64,000 nt of DNA, from NCBI GenBank assembly GCA_963773945.1, contig CAVZDD010000003.1, positions 434,001 through 498,000 of the forward strand, read 5' to 3'. The notes beneath the pieces are model-generated. The model had not been told where the DNA came from, ran no database searches, and saw nothing but the letters and a program-made list of their open reading frames with translations. This document shows positions 41,837 through 49,903 of this stretch, one piece after another. Position 1 is the stretch's first letter. Every line of letters begins with the position of its first letter. The translations under genes were made by a program, and so were the position numbers. The stretch is from JAKIWV01 sp963773945. Lineage in GTDB: Archaea; Thermoplasmatota; Thermoplasmata; Lutacidiplasmatales; UBA184.

Positions 41837-42887
41837 GTTACAAGCCATTGCCCAACGGGGTGCCGCGGAACTCCATGACAGCTACTCCACGCGGGCGCTC
41901 GATCGCGCGTTCGAGGAGTATCGCGCCCGGCGACGGGAGAAACTCACCCCCTTCGTTCCCCGGGTCGACGGGAACGAGTACCCCTCGATACTCCACGCGC
42001 TGCTCTCGGACACCCCGTTCCGCCAGTTGACCTTGGAATTTCCGCAGGCTTCGGCCGCGGACCCCGCCTGGGAGTTTCTGCGCCCGGCGGCGTCGATCTC
42101 CATCGACGAGGAGGGCGGCGCCTCGCTGGTCCCGCTGGAGCCGGGGGCCCCGGCAGTCCGCGGCATGGCCCGATTCCTCCTGCGCGACACGTACATTCCG
42201 CGGTCGGCGCTCCAGGACCGCGAGGCCACGCGGGGAGTTCCGACGACCGCGCCCCGGACCGACCTGTTCGCTCCCTCGGGATGGGCGCAGTTCATCCGGC
42301 GCAGCGGCATCGTACCGTTCTCGACCGCCGTCCTTCTGTACGTCCCGGAGGAACGACTACGCTACGAGCTCGACCTGATCGACAACGGATTGTTGCCGGA
42401 CCTTCGGCATGGTCGGCTGCGAGGGGTCGCGCACGTCCGGCGCTCCGCTCGCATCGCGCACGCCGTCGACCGGTACATCGCGCGGGGTGATGTGTCTCTC
42501 CCTAACGCGCGGGCGCTCGAGATCGTGTTCGAGACCCGGGGGGTCACGGCGATCGATATGGCGCCGGTTTTCGGCGGCGTCCGCGAACGGGCGACCTCGA
42601 GCCTCGAAACGCTCAGCGCCCGGGGACTGGTCACGTTGGACCGGCCCAGCGGGCAGTATCGCCCCCACATGGAGGCGGTCGTTCCCTCCCCCGACCGACC
42701 GCGCTCCGCCCTTTCCCGCGCCGGCGCGCCGGCGAATCCGCTCCTCCGGACGAGCGTGGCCGAACTGTTGGCCGCGGCGGACGCCCGCGCGACGTGTCCG
42801 CTCTGCGGGGAGTCGATCCCCCCGGGACCGCGCGGGCTCTTGTGTGCGAAGTGCACCGCGCTCGTCGGAAGCAGCGCCCCGACCTGA
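41814..42887 (+). CDS. Protein of unknown function with C-terminal zinc ribbon
   Basis: The 357 residues form an alpha/beta protein without a family I can name. The N-terminal half has mixed helices and strands (LHALLSDTPFRQLTLEFPQA). A middle part, from about residue 235, looks like a winged helix (RERATSSLETLSARGLVTLDR). It ends in a zinc ribbon CPLCGESIPPGPRGLLCAKC. A nucleic acid-binding role is plausible but unproven. It overlaps the glycosyltransferase by 23 bases and ends 8 bp from the tRNA-Arg 3' end on the other strand. Confidence 0.65.
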   Translation: MTGASRDELQAIAQRGAAELHDSYSTRALDRAFEEYRARRREKLTPFVPRVDGNEYPSILHALLSDTPFRQLTLEFPQASAADPAWEFLRPAASISIDEEGGASLVPLEPGAPAVRGMARFLLRDTYIPRSALQDREATRGVPTTAPRTDLFAPSGWAQFIRRSGIVPFSTAVLLYVPEERLRYELDLIDNGLLPDLRHGRLRGVAHVRRSARIAHAVDRYIARGDVSLPNARALEIVFETRGVTAIDMAPVFGGVRERATSSLETLSARGLVTLDRPSGQYRPHMEAVVPSPDRPRSALSRAGAPANPLLRTSVAELLAAADARATCPLCGESIPPGPRGLLCAKCTALVGSSAPT

Positions 42888-42895
42888 AGGGCGAA

Positions 42896-43005
42896 CGGGC
42901 CTGTCGGGAGTTTCCGCCGGAGGGAAGGCCACTTCCCGCCGGCCTTTGAACCCGAGGTCGCTGGCTTAGAAGGCCAGTGCTTTATCCCAGCTAAGCTACA
43001 GGCCC
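42896..43005 (-). tRNA. tRNA-Arg (UCU) interrupted in the T loop
   Basis: On the minus strand the acceptor stem GGGCCTG pairs with CAGGCCC. The D arm is GCTT/AAGC, the anticodon stem CTGGC/GCCAG encloses CTTCTAA (anticodon TCT), and the T stem TCGGG pairs with CCCGA. The discriminator is G73, and CCA is not encoded. The T loop has 42 nt; removing 35 nt gives TTCAAAT and a 75-nt tRNA. The first ten bases overlap the 3' end of the DUF99 gene on the same strand, and U8-A9-G10 supplies that gene's stop codon. Confidence 0.93.
42910..42944 (-). other. Predicted 35-nt T-loop (59/60) intron of tRNA-Arg
   Basis: It forms a strong two-part hairpin: GCCGG with CCGGC, then a C/T mismatch, then GGGAAG with CTTCCC, around a TGGC loop. 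It starts and ends like the tRNA-Ala insertion (GG…CGGAAAC). Confidence 0.8.
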
Positions 43006-43649
43006 GCCCGCGCATGTCCCGTGGGGCGCTTAATCTTTCGCGGAGCGACCGGCGCGGGACGAGCGTCCTCGCCCGGGAAGGCGAGCGCCCGCGCGACGAG
43101 ACGCGCAAGGCGGAGCGGTTCAGGAAGGTTCCCTCGTACCGTGGTTCGACGGACAATGGCCGCCGCTTCGGCGCGGGTGCACCCGACGGCGCTCACCCGA
43201 AGGGGGTTGCCTTCCGGCATCGGAAGTCGGAACAAGGCATGGGCCCGCACGAGCGCCCAACGCGCCGTCGCATCGCGGGGGAAGTACTTCCGCAGCGCCG
43301 CCCGAATGGCCGAAAAGTCGGGAAGGTGTCGGGTCACCGTCACGATCGGACGCTGGAGGCGTTCGTGGAGCCGGTCGAGGTCGATCAGGTTGAACCCCCC
43401 GACGGCGATCCCATCCAGGAGCACCGCCCGCACTCCGTCGAGGAACGGCGATCCTTCGAGCACGGATAGAATTCGATCGGTGGCGTCCGTTCCGTCGATC
43501 GCCACGGACGTCCGGACGATCCCCTCGACGTAGTTCGGAGTGGAGAATACGATCCCGACCAGTGCGGCGCGTCGGGCCGAGCGCACGAACGGCCCATCGT
43601 CGAGTCCGATGACCCGGAGGTGCGGCTTCGCGAGCGCCCGGGTGAAGAC
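42996..43649 (-). CDS. DUF99/UPF0215 family protein (endonuclease V-like), start not identified
   Basis: The conserved body has about 215 residues. Family motifs are HLRVIGLDDGPF at the start, ALVGIVFSTPNYVEGI, VAIDGTDATDRIL, VLLDGIAVGGFNLIDLDRL and VTVTRHLPDFSAIRAAL. The fold is related to endonuclease V, but the archaeal function is unknown. No ATG, GTG or TTG exists in frame near the expected start; the nearest lies about 30 or more codons upstream inside the divergent Zn-ribbon gene. The coordinate given is therefore only the minimal coding part. The TAG stop is made of tRNA-Arg bases 8-10. Confidence 0.8.
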   Translation of the reverse strand, partial: VFTRALAKPHLRVIGLDDGPFVRSARRAALVGIVFSTPNYVEGIVRTSVAIDGTDATDRILSVLEGSPFLDGVRAVLLDGIAVGGFNLIDLDRLHERLQRPIVTVTRHLPDFSAIRAALRKYFPRDATARWALVRAHALFRLPMPEGNPLRVSAVGCTRAEAAAIVRRTTVRGNLPEPLRLARLVARALAFPGEDARPAPVAPRKIKRPTGHARAGL

Positions 43650-43656
43650 TTTAGAC
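43649..43656. promoter_or_regulatory. Shared TATA-like box for two divergent genes
   Basis: CTTTAGAC on the plus strand (24 bases before ATG 43680) reads GTCTAAAG on the minus strand toward the DUF99 gene. One box may serve both directions. Confidence 0.4.
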
Positions 43657-43679
43657 CCTCGACCGCGTGGAGAGGTGGG

Positions 43680-44585
43680 ATGGCGACGCCGGTCGACCTT
43701 CGATGTCCGCACTGCGGAGCTCGGCTCACGGCGTACACGCCGTATCCCCAGGTCACATCGTACACCCGCTGTCCCCAATGTGGCTCTGTCCTCCCCTTCG
43801 TAGCGCCGCGAGAACCGGCGCCGCTCTACAGCTGGGAAGTCTATCCCGGACTATATCCCCCCACATCCGTACCTCGCCCCCCGAGCCGGTGGCGACAGCC
43901 GGCCCTCGTGGCGCTTCTGATCGCCGCGACCCTCCTGCTCGTTGCCCTCGGCGGGGTGTTCGCGTGGGACGGCTCCGAGGCGCTCCGCCCGGGCACGCTG
44001 ATCGTCGGGGGAACGATCCTCCCGGCGACTGCCCCGGGGGCGTGGGTGGACGTTCAAGGCGAGAACGGGTTCGCGGACAATGTCTCCGCGGCGACCGGCA
44101 CGTTCGTGGTCTCCGGAGTCCCGTACGGCGGCGTGACGATTACGACGGGTGCGATTGGCTACGAGACCGTTCAGGTCGACCTATTTCTGTCGCCGGTCTA
44201 CTCCAGTGTTACGGGAAACCCCGCTGCGATGCAGATCGACTTGACCCCCGCGAACGGCACCGGCGTGTACATCATCGACACGACGGCCTTTTCCGACCTC
44301 GAGACCTTCGTGGCCACGGTTTGGTCGGGGACCGGACTTCTCTGGATCGCCGCCCTGTTCACCGGCCTCGGCGTCCTGGCGGTCCGGCGGGACGGGATCC
44401 CGCTCGTGGTTGTCGGCGGGGCGTCGGCGGTGGTGGCCCCGTTCATCCTCCCGCTCCTCGGCATCAACGTCGTGAGCGAAGCGCTCACGGTCGTAGGCCT
44501 TACGGCGCTTCCTGTCGGACTTGTTGTACTAGCGCTCGCGCTCCCACCATTCGTTCGGGCGCAACCGCCGGTCGAGCCCGTCTAG
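43680..44585 (+). CDS. Zinc-ribbon membrane protein with a carboxypeptidase-regulatory-like domain
   Basis: The 301 residues begin with a zinc ribbon (CPHCGARLTAYTPYPQ, then CPQCGS) on the cytoplasmic side. A transmembrane helix (ALVALLIAATLLLVALGGVFA) follows, then an extracellular beta domain with the pattern GTLIVGGTILPATAPGAWVD and GTFVVSGVPYGG typical of CarboxypepD_reg/PEGA repeats. Three more C-terminal hydrophobic segments are near residues 220-290. The extracellular module resembles those appended to AglB. Function unknown. The start is leaderless. Confidence 0.7.
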   Translation: MATPVDLRCPHCGARLTAYTPYPQVTSYTRCPQCGSVLPFVAPREPAPLYSWEVYPGLYPPTSVPRPPSRWRQPALVALLIAATLLLVALGGVFAWDGSEALRPGTLIVGGTILPATAPGAWVDVQGENGFADNVSAATGTFVVSGVPYGGVTITTGAIGYETVQVDLFLSPVYSSVTGNPAAMQIDLTPANGTGVYIIDTTAFSDLETFVATVWSGTGLLWIAALFTGLGVLAVRRDGIPLVVVGGASAVVAPFILPLLGINVVSEALTVVGLTALPVGLVVLALALPPFVRAQPPVEPV

Positions 44586-44610
44586 ACGCGCGGCGGGACC
44601 GCCGAAGCGG

Positions 44611-45102
44611 CTACGCGGAGCCGCTCCGGGGACGGGGCGCGGCTTTGCGAGAGTTCGGGAGGGGGCGCCGGTTGCGGTAGCCCCCCTGGAGCGGGTGCCA
44701 GAATCCGACCTCTTCCTCGCCGCGTCGCCAGCAGAGGAAGATCACTTCGCCCTCGAGGCGGCCGTAGAAATCGGCAAGGCCGACCTCGAGGTCCTTTACC
44801 TCGATGCCTTCCTCGTGGAGCCGCAGGACCTCCTGCTCCAGTCGGCGGCTCAGGCTCTGCCACTCCTCATCGAGCCGGTGCCGGAGCGCAAAGTCAGGAT
44901 TGTCATTGGATTCGAGTTCCTTGCCCCAGAAGGAGGCGAGGCGTTGAAGCTCCTCGTGCACGATACCGAGGCGCGAGGCCCACGCCTTCAGTTGCGGAAG
45001 CAGCGCGCGGAGTTCGTTCAGCCGGGCGTTGGCTTCCTCGACGGTCCAGAGGCGGGGAGGCACAGCGGCCGCATGGTCTACGCCGTCCCGGTCGCTCTGC
45101 AC
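44611..45102 (-). CDS. DUF2203 family protein
   Basis: The 163-residue protein shows the DUF2203 pattern: WTVEEANARLNELRALLPQL (start of a helical domain), then a helical middle, then GIEVKDLEVGLADFYG and the Trp-rich ending IFLCWRRGEEEVGFWHPL. The family is small, widespread and uncharacterised. The C-terminal 20 residues are a basic tail. A near-perfect TATA box 22-30 bases upstream points to a leaderless mRNA. Confidence 0.85.
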   Translation of the reverse strand: MQSDRDGVDHAAAVPPRLWTVEEANARLNELRALLPQLKAWASRLGIVHEELQRLASFWGKELESNDNPDFALRHRLDEEWQSLSRRLEQEVLRLHEEGIEVKDLEVGLADFYGRLEGEVIFLCWRRGEEEVGFWHPLQGGYRNRRPLPNSRKAAPRPRSGSA

Positions 45103-45122
45103 AAGAGTTCGATGGCCCGTTC

Positions 45123-45132
45123 GGTATATACC
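45123..45132 (-). promoter_or_regulatory. TATA box of the DUF2203 gene
   Basis: GGTATATACC is palindromic and lies 21-30 bases before the ATG at 45102. Confidence 0.6.
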
Positions 45133-45181
45133 GATTTGTCAGGCCGGATTTCGTGTCGCGGATTTAGGAAGGGTCGGCGAA

Positions 45182-46417
45182 TCACACGTCGCCGGCCGCG
45201 ACGGTCGTGACTTCCCAGCCCTTGGCCTGATAGGCCTGCAACACCTCGGTGGCATGGGCCGGATTGCGCACTTCGAGCTCGACTTCGACCGTCACTTCGC
45301 CCGGTGGCCGGTTAGGCATTCCCCGGTCGTGGACGATGTGACGCACGTTGGCGGCGAGGCCGGCCGCGACCCCGAGCAGTTCCGCCAGCTGCCCCGGCGT
45401 GTCGCGGAGCGGCGCCCGGATTCGAAGCAGCCGACCCTCTGCCGAGAGTCCAATCCAAAGGATGCGGTCGAGAAGGAAGGGGTCGAGGTTCCCCCCGCTC
45501 AACACGAGCACCGTCGGGCCGGGCTCGAGCAGTTCCGGGTGCTCGAGCACCGCGGCGAGAGGGGTGGCGCCCGCGCCCTCGACCAACAGTTTCGCATTTT
45601 CTAGTAGGAGGAAGACGGCCCTCGCGATGGTCCGATCATCGACGGCGACGGCCTTGATCCCGTAGTGCTCGAGGATCTGGAATGTTCGGTCCCCGATGTG
45701 CCGGGTGGCGAGTCCGTCGGCGAAAGTGTTTGGCGCTCCGCCCACCACGACCCGGCCCTGCTCCATCGTGGCCCGCAATGTGTCCGACCCTGTCGGCTGA
45801 ACGCCGACGATCTCCACGGTGGGATTGGTTTCCTTGGCGGCGACGGTGATGCCCGCGAGGAGTCCGCCGCCGCCGACTCCCGCGATGATGCGTCGTGTCG
45901 ACGGAAGGTCTTCCAGGATCTCGAGCCCGATCGTCCCTTGCCCGGCAATCACGTCCGGGTCTTCGAACGGGTGGACGTAGACCAGACCTTCTTCCTTGGA
46001 GAGTCGAGTTGCTTCCTCGGCCGCTTCCTCAAAACCGCTTCCGTGGAACACGACCCGAGCGCCGAGCGCCCGCGTAGCGTTGACCTTGGACGGCGAAGCG
46101 CCTCGGGCCATCACGATGGTCGCGGGAATTCCCCGGGCCCGGGCGGCGTAGGCCACGCCCTGGGCGTGATTTCCCGCCGAGGCGGTGACGACTCCGTGGG
46201 CGGCCTCTTCCGGGGATAATGACAGGATCCGATTCGTGGCCCCTCGTAACTTGAACGTTCCGGTGCGTTGGAGGTTCTCGAGCTTGAGGTACACGTCGTT
46301 CGCCGGGAGTCCGGGAATGGGAGGCGCCTCGATCAAGGGAGTCCGTCGAATGGTCCCGGCGATCCGCTTCGCCGCGGCGACAACATCTTCGCGTCGGACC
46401 GGGAGCGGGTCGGCCAC
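45182..46417 (-). CDS. ilvA: Threonine ammonia-lyase with C-terminal ACT-like domain
   Basis: This PLP enzyme deaminates threonine to 2-oxobutyrate, the entry to isoleucine synthesis or to threonine catabolism. Its 411 residues include the PLP Lys in RTGTFKLRGATNRI, the substrate loop TASAGNHAQGVAYAAR and the phosphate cup IIAGVGGGGLLAGI. From about residue 330 a regulatory ACT-type domain follows (LLRIRAPLRDTPGQLAELL, VTVEVELEVRNPAHATEVL). The size and single regulatory domain match the short TdcB/IlvA form. 2-Oxobutyrate could also be made by the citramalate route if the 17-kb operon is CimA-type. Confidence 0.93.
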   Translation of the reverse strand: MADPLPVRREDVVAAAKRIAGTIRRTPLIEAPPIPGLPANDVYLKLENLQRTGTFKLRGATNRILSLSPEEAAHGVVTASAGNHAQGVAYAARARGIPATIVMARGASPSKVNATRALGARVVFHGSGFEEAAEEATRLSKEEGLVYVHPFEDPDVIAGQGTIGLEILEDLPSTRRIIAGVGGGGLLAGITVAAKETNPTVEIVGVQPTGSDTLRATMEQGRVVVGGAPNTFADGLATRHIGDRTFQILEHYGIKAVAVDDRTIARAVFLLLENAKLLVEGAGATPLAAVLEHPELLEPGPTVLVLSGGNLDPFLLDRILWIGLSAEGRLLRIRAPLRDTPGQLAELLGVAAGLAANVRHIVHDRGMPNRPPGEVTVEVELEVRNPAHATEVLQAYQAKGWEVTTVAAGDV

Positions 46418-46593
46418 ATGCCCGGTTCGCCTCGCACGGCATTAACCATTCGGGTCCGTCGCGCGGTCGAGGTTGCGATTTTCGCGGACGAAGTTTTCTC
46501 TACGCGCGCGTCCGAACAAAGACCCGCCCGGCAGGAATTCCTAGGGAGAGAATCGGGTAACAGAGATACGCAAAATCGCATTCGCGGTTGCGC

Positions 46594-46603
46594 TTATATA
46601 TAG
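46594..46603 (+). promoter_or_regulatory. TATA box of the ribosomal protein operon
   Basis: TTATATATAG is the strongest box in the window, 46-55 bases before the L3 ATG, leaving a leader of roughly 25 nt that contains a GGAGG-like stretch. The 230-bp gap on either side of it holds no gene or RNA I can recognise. Confidence 0.7.
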
Positions 46604-46648
46604 CACCCTTCTCCCCCGCGCCTCGGAGGCGAAAGACGCTCCAAACCG

Positions 46649-47650
46649 ATGGCCCGCCGACACCGACCTCGCCGAGGCTCGCTCGGCTACTCCCCCCGTT
46701 CTCGCTCGTCGCGTATTGTACCTAGGGTCCGGACCTGGCCGCCAGGACCCAAACAGCCCATTATCGAAGGATTTGCCGGTTTCAAGGTCGGCATGACCCA
46801 CGCCTTCATCGTGGACTACCGGAAGCGTTCCACGACCGCCGGGCAGGAAGTTTCTGTTCCGGTGACCGTTATCGAAACGCCCCCGATCCACGTCGTCGGC
46901 GCGCGTCTCTATCGAGACGATCCCTACGGCAGCCGCGTCGTCGGGGAAGTCTGGACGGAAGAGACCCACGATGAAGTCGACCGTGCGATTCCTCGCCACC
47001 CCCCGACCGACGCCGGGAAACTGGATACATTCCGGACCGTCCCCGCCGATGATGTGCGTTTGATCGCCCACACGGAACCGTGGCTGGTGACCGGCGTGGG
47101 ATCCAAAACCCCCGACATCTTTGAGGTCCGGGTTTCGGGGGACGCATTCGAGGACCGTCGATCGTTCGCCCTGACCCAGCTCGGCAAGGAAGTCACGATC
47201 GACCAGGTGGCCAAAGAAGGCGAATTCTGGGATCTCATCGGGGTCACCAAGGGCAAGGGGTTCCAGGGACACATTCAGCGCTGGGGTGTCCACCTCCAGC
47301 CGCACAAGAACTCGAAACACCGGCGCATGATCGGAACGCTCGGACCGCACAACCCGAGTTTCGTCACGTACCGCATCCCCCAGGCCGGGCAGATGGGCTA
47401 CCACAAGCGAACGATCTACAACATTCGGCTGCTCAAGATCGTCGGCGACCCCAAGACCGACGTTGTGACTCCAAAAGGCGGTTTCCTCCACTACGGCTCG
47501 GTTCGGTCGAGCTGCGTCATCGTGCACGGCACCGTGCCGGGTCCATCGAAGCGACTCCTCCGGTTCCGCATGCCCATCCGGAGCCATATCGCCAGCGTGG
47601 AGAAGGTCGACATTCGGTTCCTCAGCACCGCGTCGAAGCAGGGAGTATGA
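46649..47650 (+). CDS. rpl3: 50S ribosomal protein L3 (uL3)
   Basis: L3 is an early-assembly protein near the peptidyl transferase centre. The 333 residues are archaeal length and include GFAGFKVGMTHAFIVD, ITKGKGFQG-type sequence (GVTKGKGFQGHIQRWG), TLGPHNPSFVTY and GQMGYHKRT. It is the first gene of the S10/spc operon, and its stop overlaps the L4 start. Confidence 0.97.
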   Translation: MARRHRPRRGSLGYSPRSRSSRIVPRVRTWPPGPKQPIIEGFAGFKVGMTHAFIVDYRKRSTTAGQEVSVPVTVIETPPIHVVGARLYRDDPYGSRVVGEVWTEETHDEVDRAIPRHPPTDAGKLDTFRTVPADDVRLIAHTEPWLVTGVGSKTPDIFEVRVSGDAFEDRRSFALTQLGKEVTIDQVAKEGEFWDLIGVTKGKGFQGHIQRWGVHLQPHKNSKHRRMIGTLGPHNPSFVTYRIPQAGQMGYHKRTIYNIRLLKIVGDPKTDVVTPKGGFLHYGSVRSSCVIVHGTVPGPSKRLLRFRMPIRSHIASVEKVDIRFLSTASKQGV

Positions 47651-48480
47651 GCGCGCCCAAGTCGACCGTCGGCTCCACAGCGCCGGCCGAGCACGCCACG
47701 CCCCACCACCGGGTCCACCTGGTCAATCTCGCCGGCGCCCAAGGACAGACCGTGACCCTCCCGCTCGCCTTCTCCGTTCCGGTTCGCCCCGACCTGATCC
47801 GTCGGGCGGTTGTCGCGGCGCAATCTCATCGCATCCAACCGCACGGGACTACCCCGACAGCGGGTCTCCGTCACTCGACTCGGTGGTCGGGGAAGGGGAA
47901 GGGCGTCGCGCGTACCCCGCGATTGATGGATTCCATGCGCGGCGCGCAGGCCCCCAACACGGTCGGCGGCCGCCCAGCCCATCCGCCGATGGTCGACAAA
48001 CTCTGGCGGAAGAAGATCAACGTAAAGGAACGACGCCGCGCATTCGCGGCGGCCCTCGCCGCGACCCGCGACGTGGGGATCGTGCGCGCTCGGGGTCACC
48101 GGGTCGGAGACGATACGCATCTTCCGGTCATCGTCGAGGACCCGATCGAGGAGGTCAACTCCTCGAAGACGGCCACCGAATTTCTCGAACGCCTCGGCTT
48201 GCTCGGCGACGTTAGCCGCGCGCGGGAGGGCACCCACATTCGGGCCGGACGCGGAAAGCGCCGGGGACGACTCCGGCGCGAACCCTCGAGCCTGCTCGTC
48301 GTCACGAGCGGTCCCGGCAAGGCCCTGGGTTTCCGCAATCTCGCCGGCGTCGATGTCGTTCCGATCGGTCGGCTCGGTACCGAAGACCTGGCCCCCGGGG
48401 GCGACCCGGGCCGGCTGACGATCTTCTCCAACTCCGCGCTCTCCGCCCTCAAGGAGCGGCTCGAGGGAGGTCCGGAATGA
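47647..48480 (+). CDS. rpl4: 50S ribosomal protein L4 (uL4/L1e)
   Basis: The 277 residues have the archaeal/eukaryotic L4 features: the RRAVVAAQSHRIQPHG helix, the long tunnel loop rich in Gly/Arg (TRWSGKGKGVARTPR) and AHPPMVDKLWRKKINVKER. The ATGA overlaps with L3 and with L23 suggest coupled translation. Confidence 0.97.
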   Translation: MSAPKSTVGSTAPAEHATPHHRVHLVNLAGAQGQTVTLPLAFSVPVRPDLIRRAVVAAQSHRIQPHGTTPTAGLRHSTRWSGKGKGVARTPRLMDSMRGAQAPNTVGGRPAHPPMVDKLWRKKINVKERRRAFAAALAATRDVGIVRARGHRVGDDTHLPVIVEDPIEEVNSSKTATEFLERLGLLGDVSRAREGTHIRAGRGKRRGRLRREPSSLLVVTSGPGKALGFRNLAGVDVVPIGRLGTEDLAPGGDPGRLTIFSNSALSALKERLEGGPE

Positions 48481-48740
48481 GCCAGGTCCGCCACCGGGTG
48501 ATCCTCCACCCGTACGTCACCGAGAAAGCGATGGACGAAATGGAGCGCATGAACAAGCTCGAATTCGCCGTCGACCGTCGGGCCGACCGGGCCCAGGTCA
48601 AGCGCGCCGTCGAAGAGCTCTACCAATGCAAAGTGGCGAAGATCACAATCAAGATCGTCCGCTCGGGCAAGATCGCCACCGTTCGGTTCAAGCCCGAGTA
48701 TTCGGCGGAAGACATCGGTGCTCGCGCCGGGGTGTTCTGA
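48477..48740 (+). CDS. rpl23: 50S ribosomal protein L23 (uL23)
   Basis: The 87 residues start HRVILHPYVTEKAMDEME and end VRFKPEYSAEDIGARAGVF, matching archaeal L23 at the tunnel exit, the docking site for SRP and SecYE. It overlaps both neighbours by ATGA or TGATG. Confidence 0.96.
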   Translation: MSQVRHRVILHPYVTEKAMDEMERMNKLEFAVDRRADRAQVKRAVEELYQCKVAKITIKIVRSGKIATVRFKPEYSAEDIGARAGVF

Positions 48741-49465
48741 TGGGTAAGCGCATCAAGTCCCGTCGGCGAGGGGCCGGCACGGGGCCTTACCGCTCCCCCA
48801 GCCATCGGCATCACGGGGCGATTTATCATCCTCCCCCGAGCGTCTCGGGGGATGGCAAGGTCGAGTCGTTGGAGCACGCCCCCGGCCGCTCCGCCTCCGT
48901 CGTGGTCGTTCGCGGCCCGTCGGGGGAAGAGATCCAGATGTTGGCAACGGCGGGAATCTCCACGGGGGACACCGTGTCCCTCAACACCGGCCCGGTGGCG
49001 CGGGGCAGCCTCTTGCCGCTCCAGAGCATCCCGGACGGAGTCCTGGTCTCGAACCTCGAGGTCAAACCGTTCGACGGAGGTCGCCTGGTTCGAGCCGCCG
49101 GAACGAGCGCGCTCGTCGTCGCCCACGCGGCCGGCGAGGTCACCGTGCAGCTGCCGTCGGGCAAGTTCAAGCAGTTCCTCGAGACCTGTCGCGCCCAAGT
49201 CGGGAGCGTCGGCGGAGGCGGCCGCCTCGAGCGACCGTTCATCAAGGCCGGTAAGAAGGTCAACGCGTTCAGGTCGATCGCCCGCCCGCCGTTCCACGTC
49301 CGCGGAGTGGCGATGAACCCGGTCAACCACCCCCACGGAGGCGGCGCGCACCAGCACGTCGGCCGACCGAGCACGGTCGGCTCGGGCGCCTGGCCGGGAC
49401 AGAAAGTGGGCCGGTTCTCCCCGCGGCGTAAGCATTCGCGCCGCCGTCGGGCCGGAGGAAGCTAG
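48740..49465 (+). CDS. rpl2: 50S ribosomal protein L2 (uL2)
   Basis: The 241 residues from ATG 48740 include the N-terminal RRRGAGTGPYRSPSHRH and the peptidyl-transferase-proximal NPVNHPHGGGAHQHVG with its conserved His. The start shares a base with the L23 stop (TGATG). An upstream extension of the frame is a shadow of L23. Confidence 0.97.
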   Translation: MGKRIKSRRRGAGTGPYRSPSHRHHGAIYHPPPSVSGDGKVESLEHAPGRSASVVVVRGPSGEEIQMLATAGISTGDTVSLNTGPVARGSLLPLQSIPDGVLVSNLEVKPFDGGRLVRAAGTSALVVAHAAGEVTVQLPSGKFKQFLETCRAQVGSVGGGGRLERPFIKAGKKVNAFRSIARPPFHVRGVAMNPVNHPHGGGAHQHVGRPSTVGSGAWPGQKVGRFSPRRKHSRRRRAGGS

Positions 49466-49467
49466 AC

Positions 49468-49893
49468 ATGCCGAAGGGTCGGAAGGCGAAGCGGACGGAA
49501 GTTCGCCGGAAGCGTGAGTTCACGCTCCGCGGCAAGACGCTCCCCGAGCTCCTCCAACTGAGCCTCACGGACCTGGCCCTGCTCCTGCCCTCGCGGCAGC
49601 GCCGGTCGATCCGCCGCGGATTCAACGAAGACCAGCGGCGCTTCCTGGAGAAGCTCGTCGAAGCGCCTCCCGGCAAGGCCGTACGTACGCATTGCCGGGA
49701 CGTTCTCGTCCTGCCCCAGCATGTCGGCCGCCGCGTGGCCATTCACAACGGGAAGGAGTACAAGGAGATCGAAGTCCGACCCGAGATGATCGGCCACTAC
49801 TACGGCGAGTTTTCCCTGACCCGTCGATTCGAAAAACATTCGGGACCGGGCGTCGGAGCGACGCGGTCGTCGAAGTTCATGCCACTCAAGTGA
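49468..49893 (+). CDS. rps19: 30S ribosomal protein S19 (uS19)
   Basis: The 141 residues are the archaeal length. The core HCRDVLVLPQHVGRRVAIHNGKEY, seen here as two adjacent motifs DVLVLPQHVG and VAIHNGKEY, precedes MIGHYYGEFSLTR. It sits in the small-subunit head near the A site. Confidence 0.96.
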   Translation: MPKGRKAKRTEVRRKREFTLRGKTLPELLQLSLTDLALLLPSRQRRSIRRGFNEDQRRFLEKLVEAPPGKAVRTHCRDVLVLPQHVGRRVAIHNGKEYKEIEVRPEMIGHYYGEFSLTRRFEKHSGPGVGATRSSKFMPLK

Positions 49894-49903
49894 GGAGTCG
49901 ACG

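Noticed and set aside
46418..46648. RNA gene or riboswitch before the ribosomal operon
   Set aside because: I could not draw a tRNA, a conserved RNA or a convincing stem-loop set; only the TATA box stands out.
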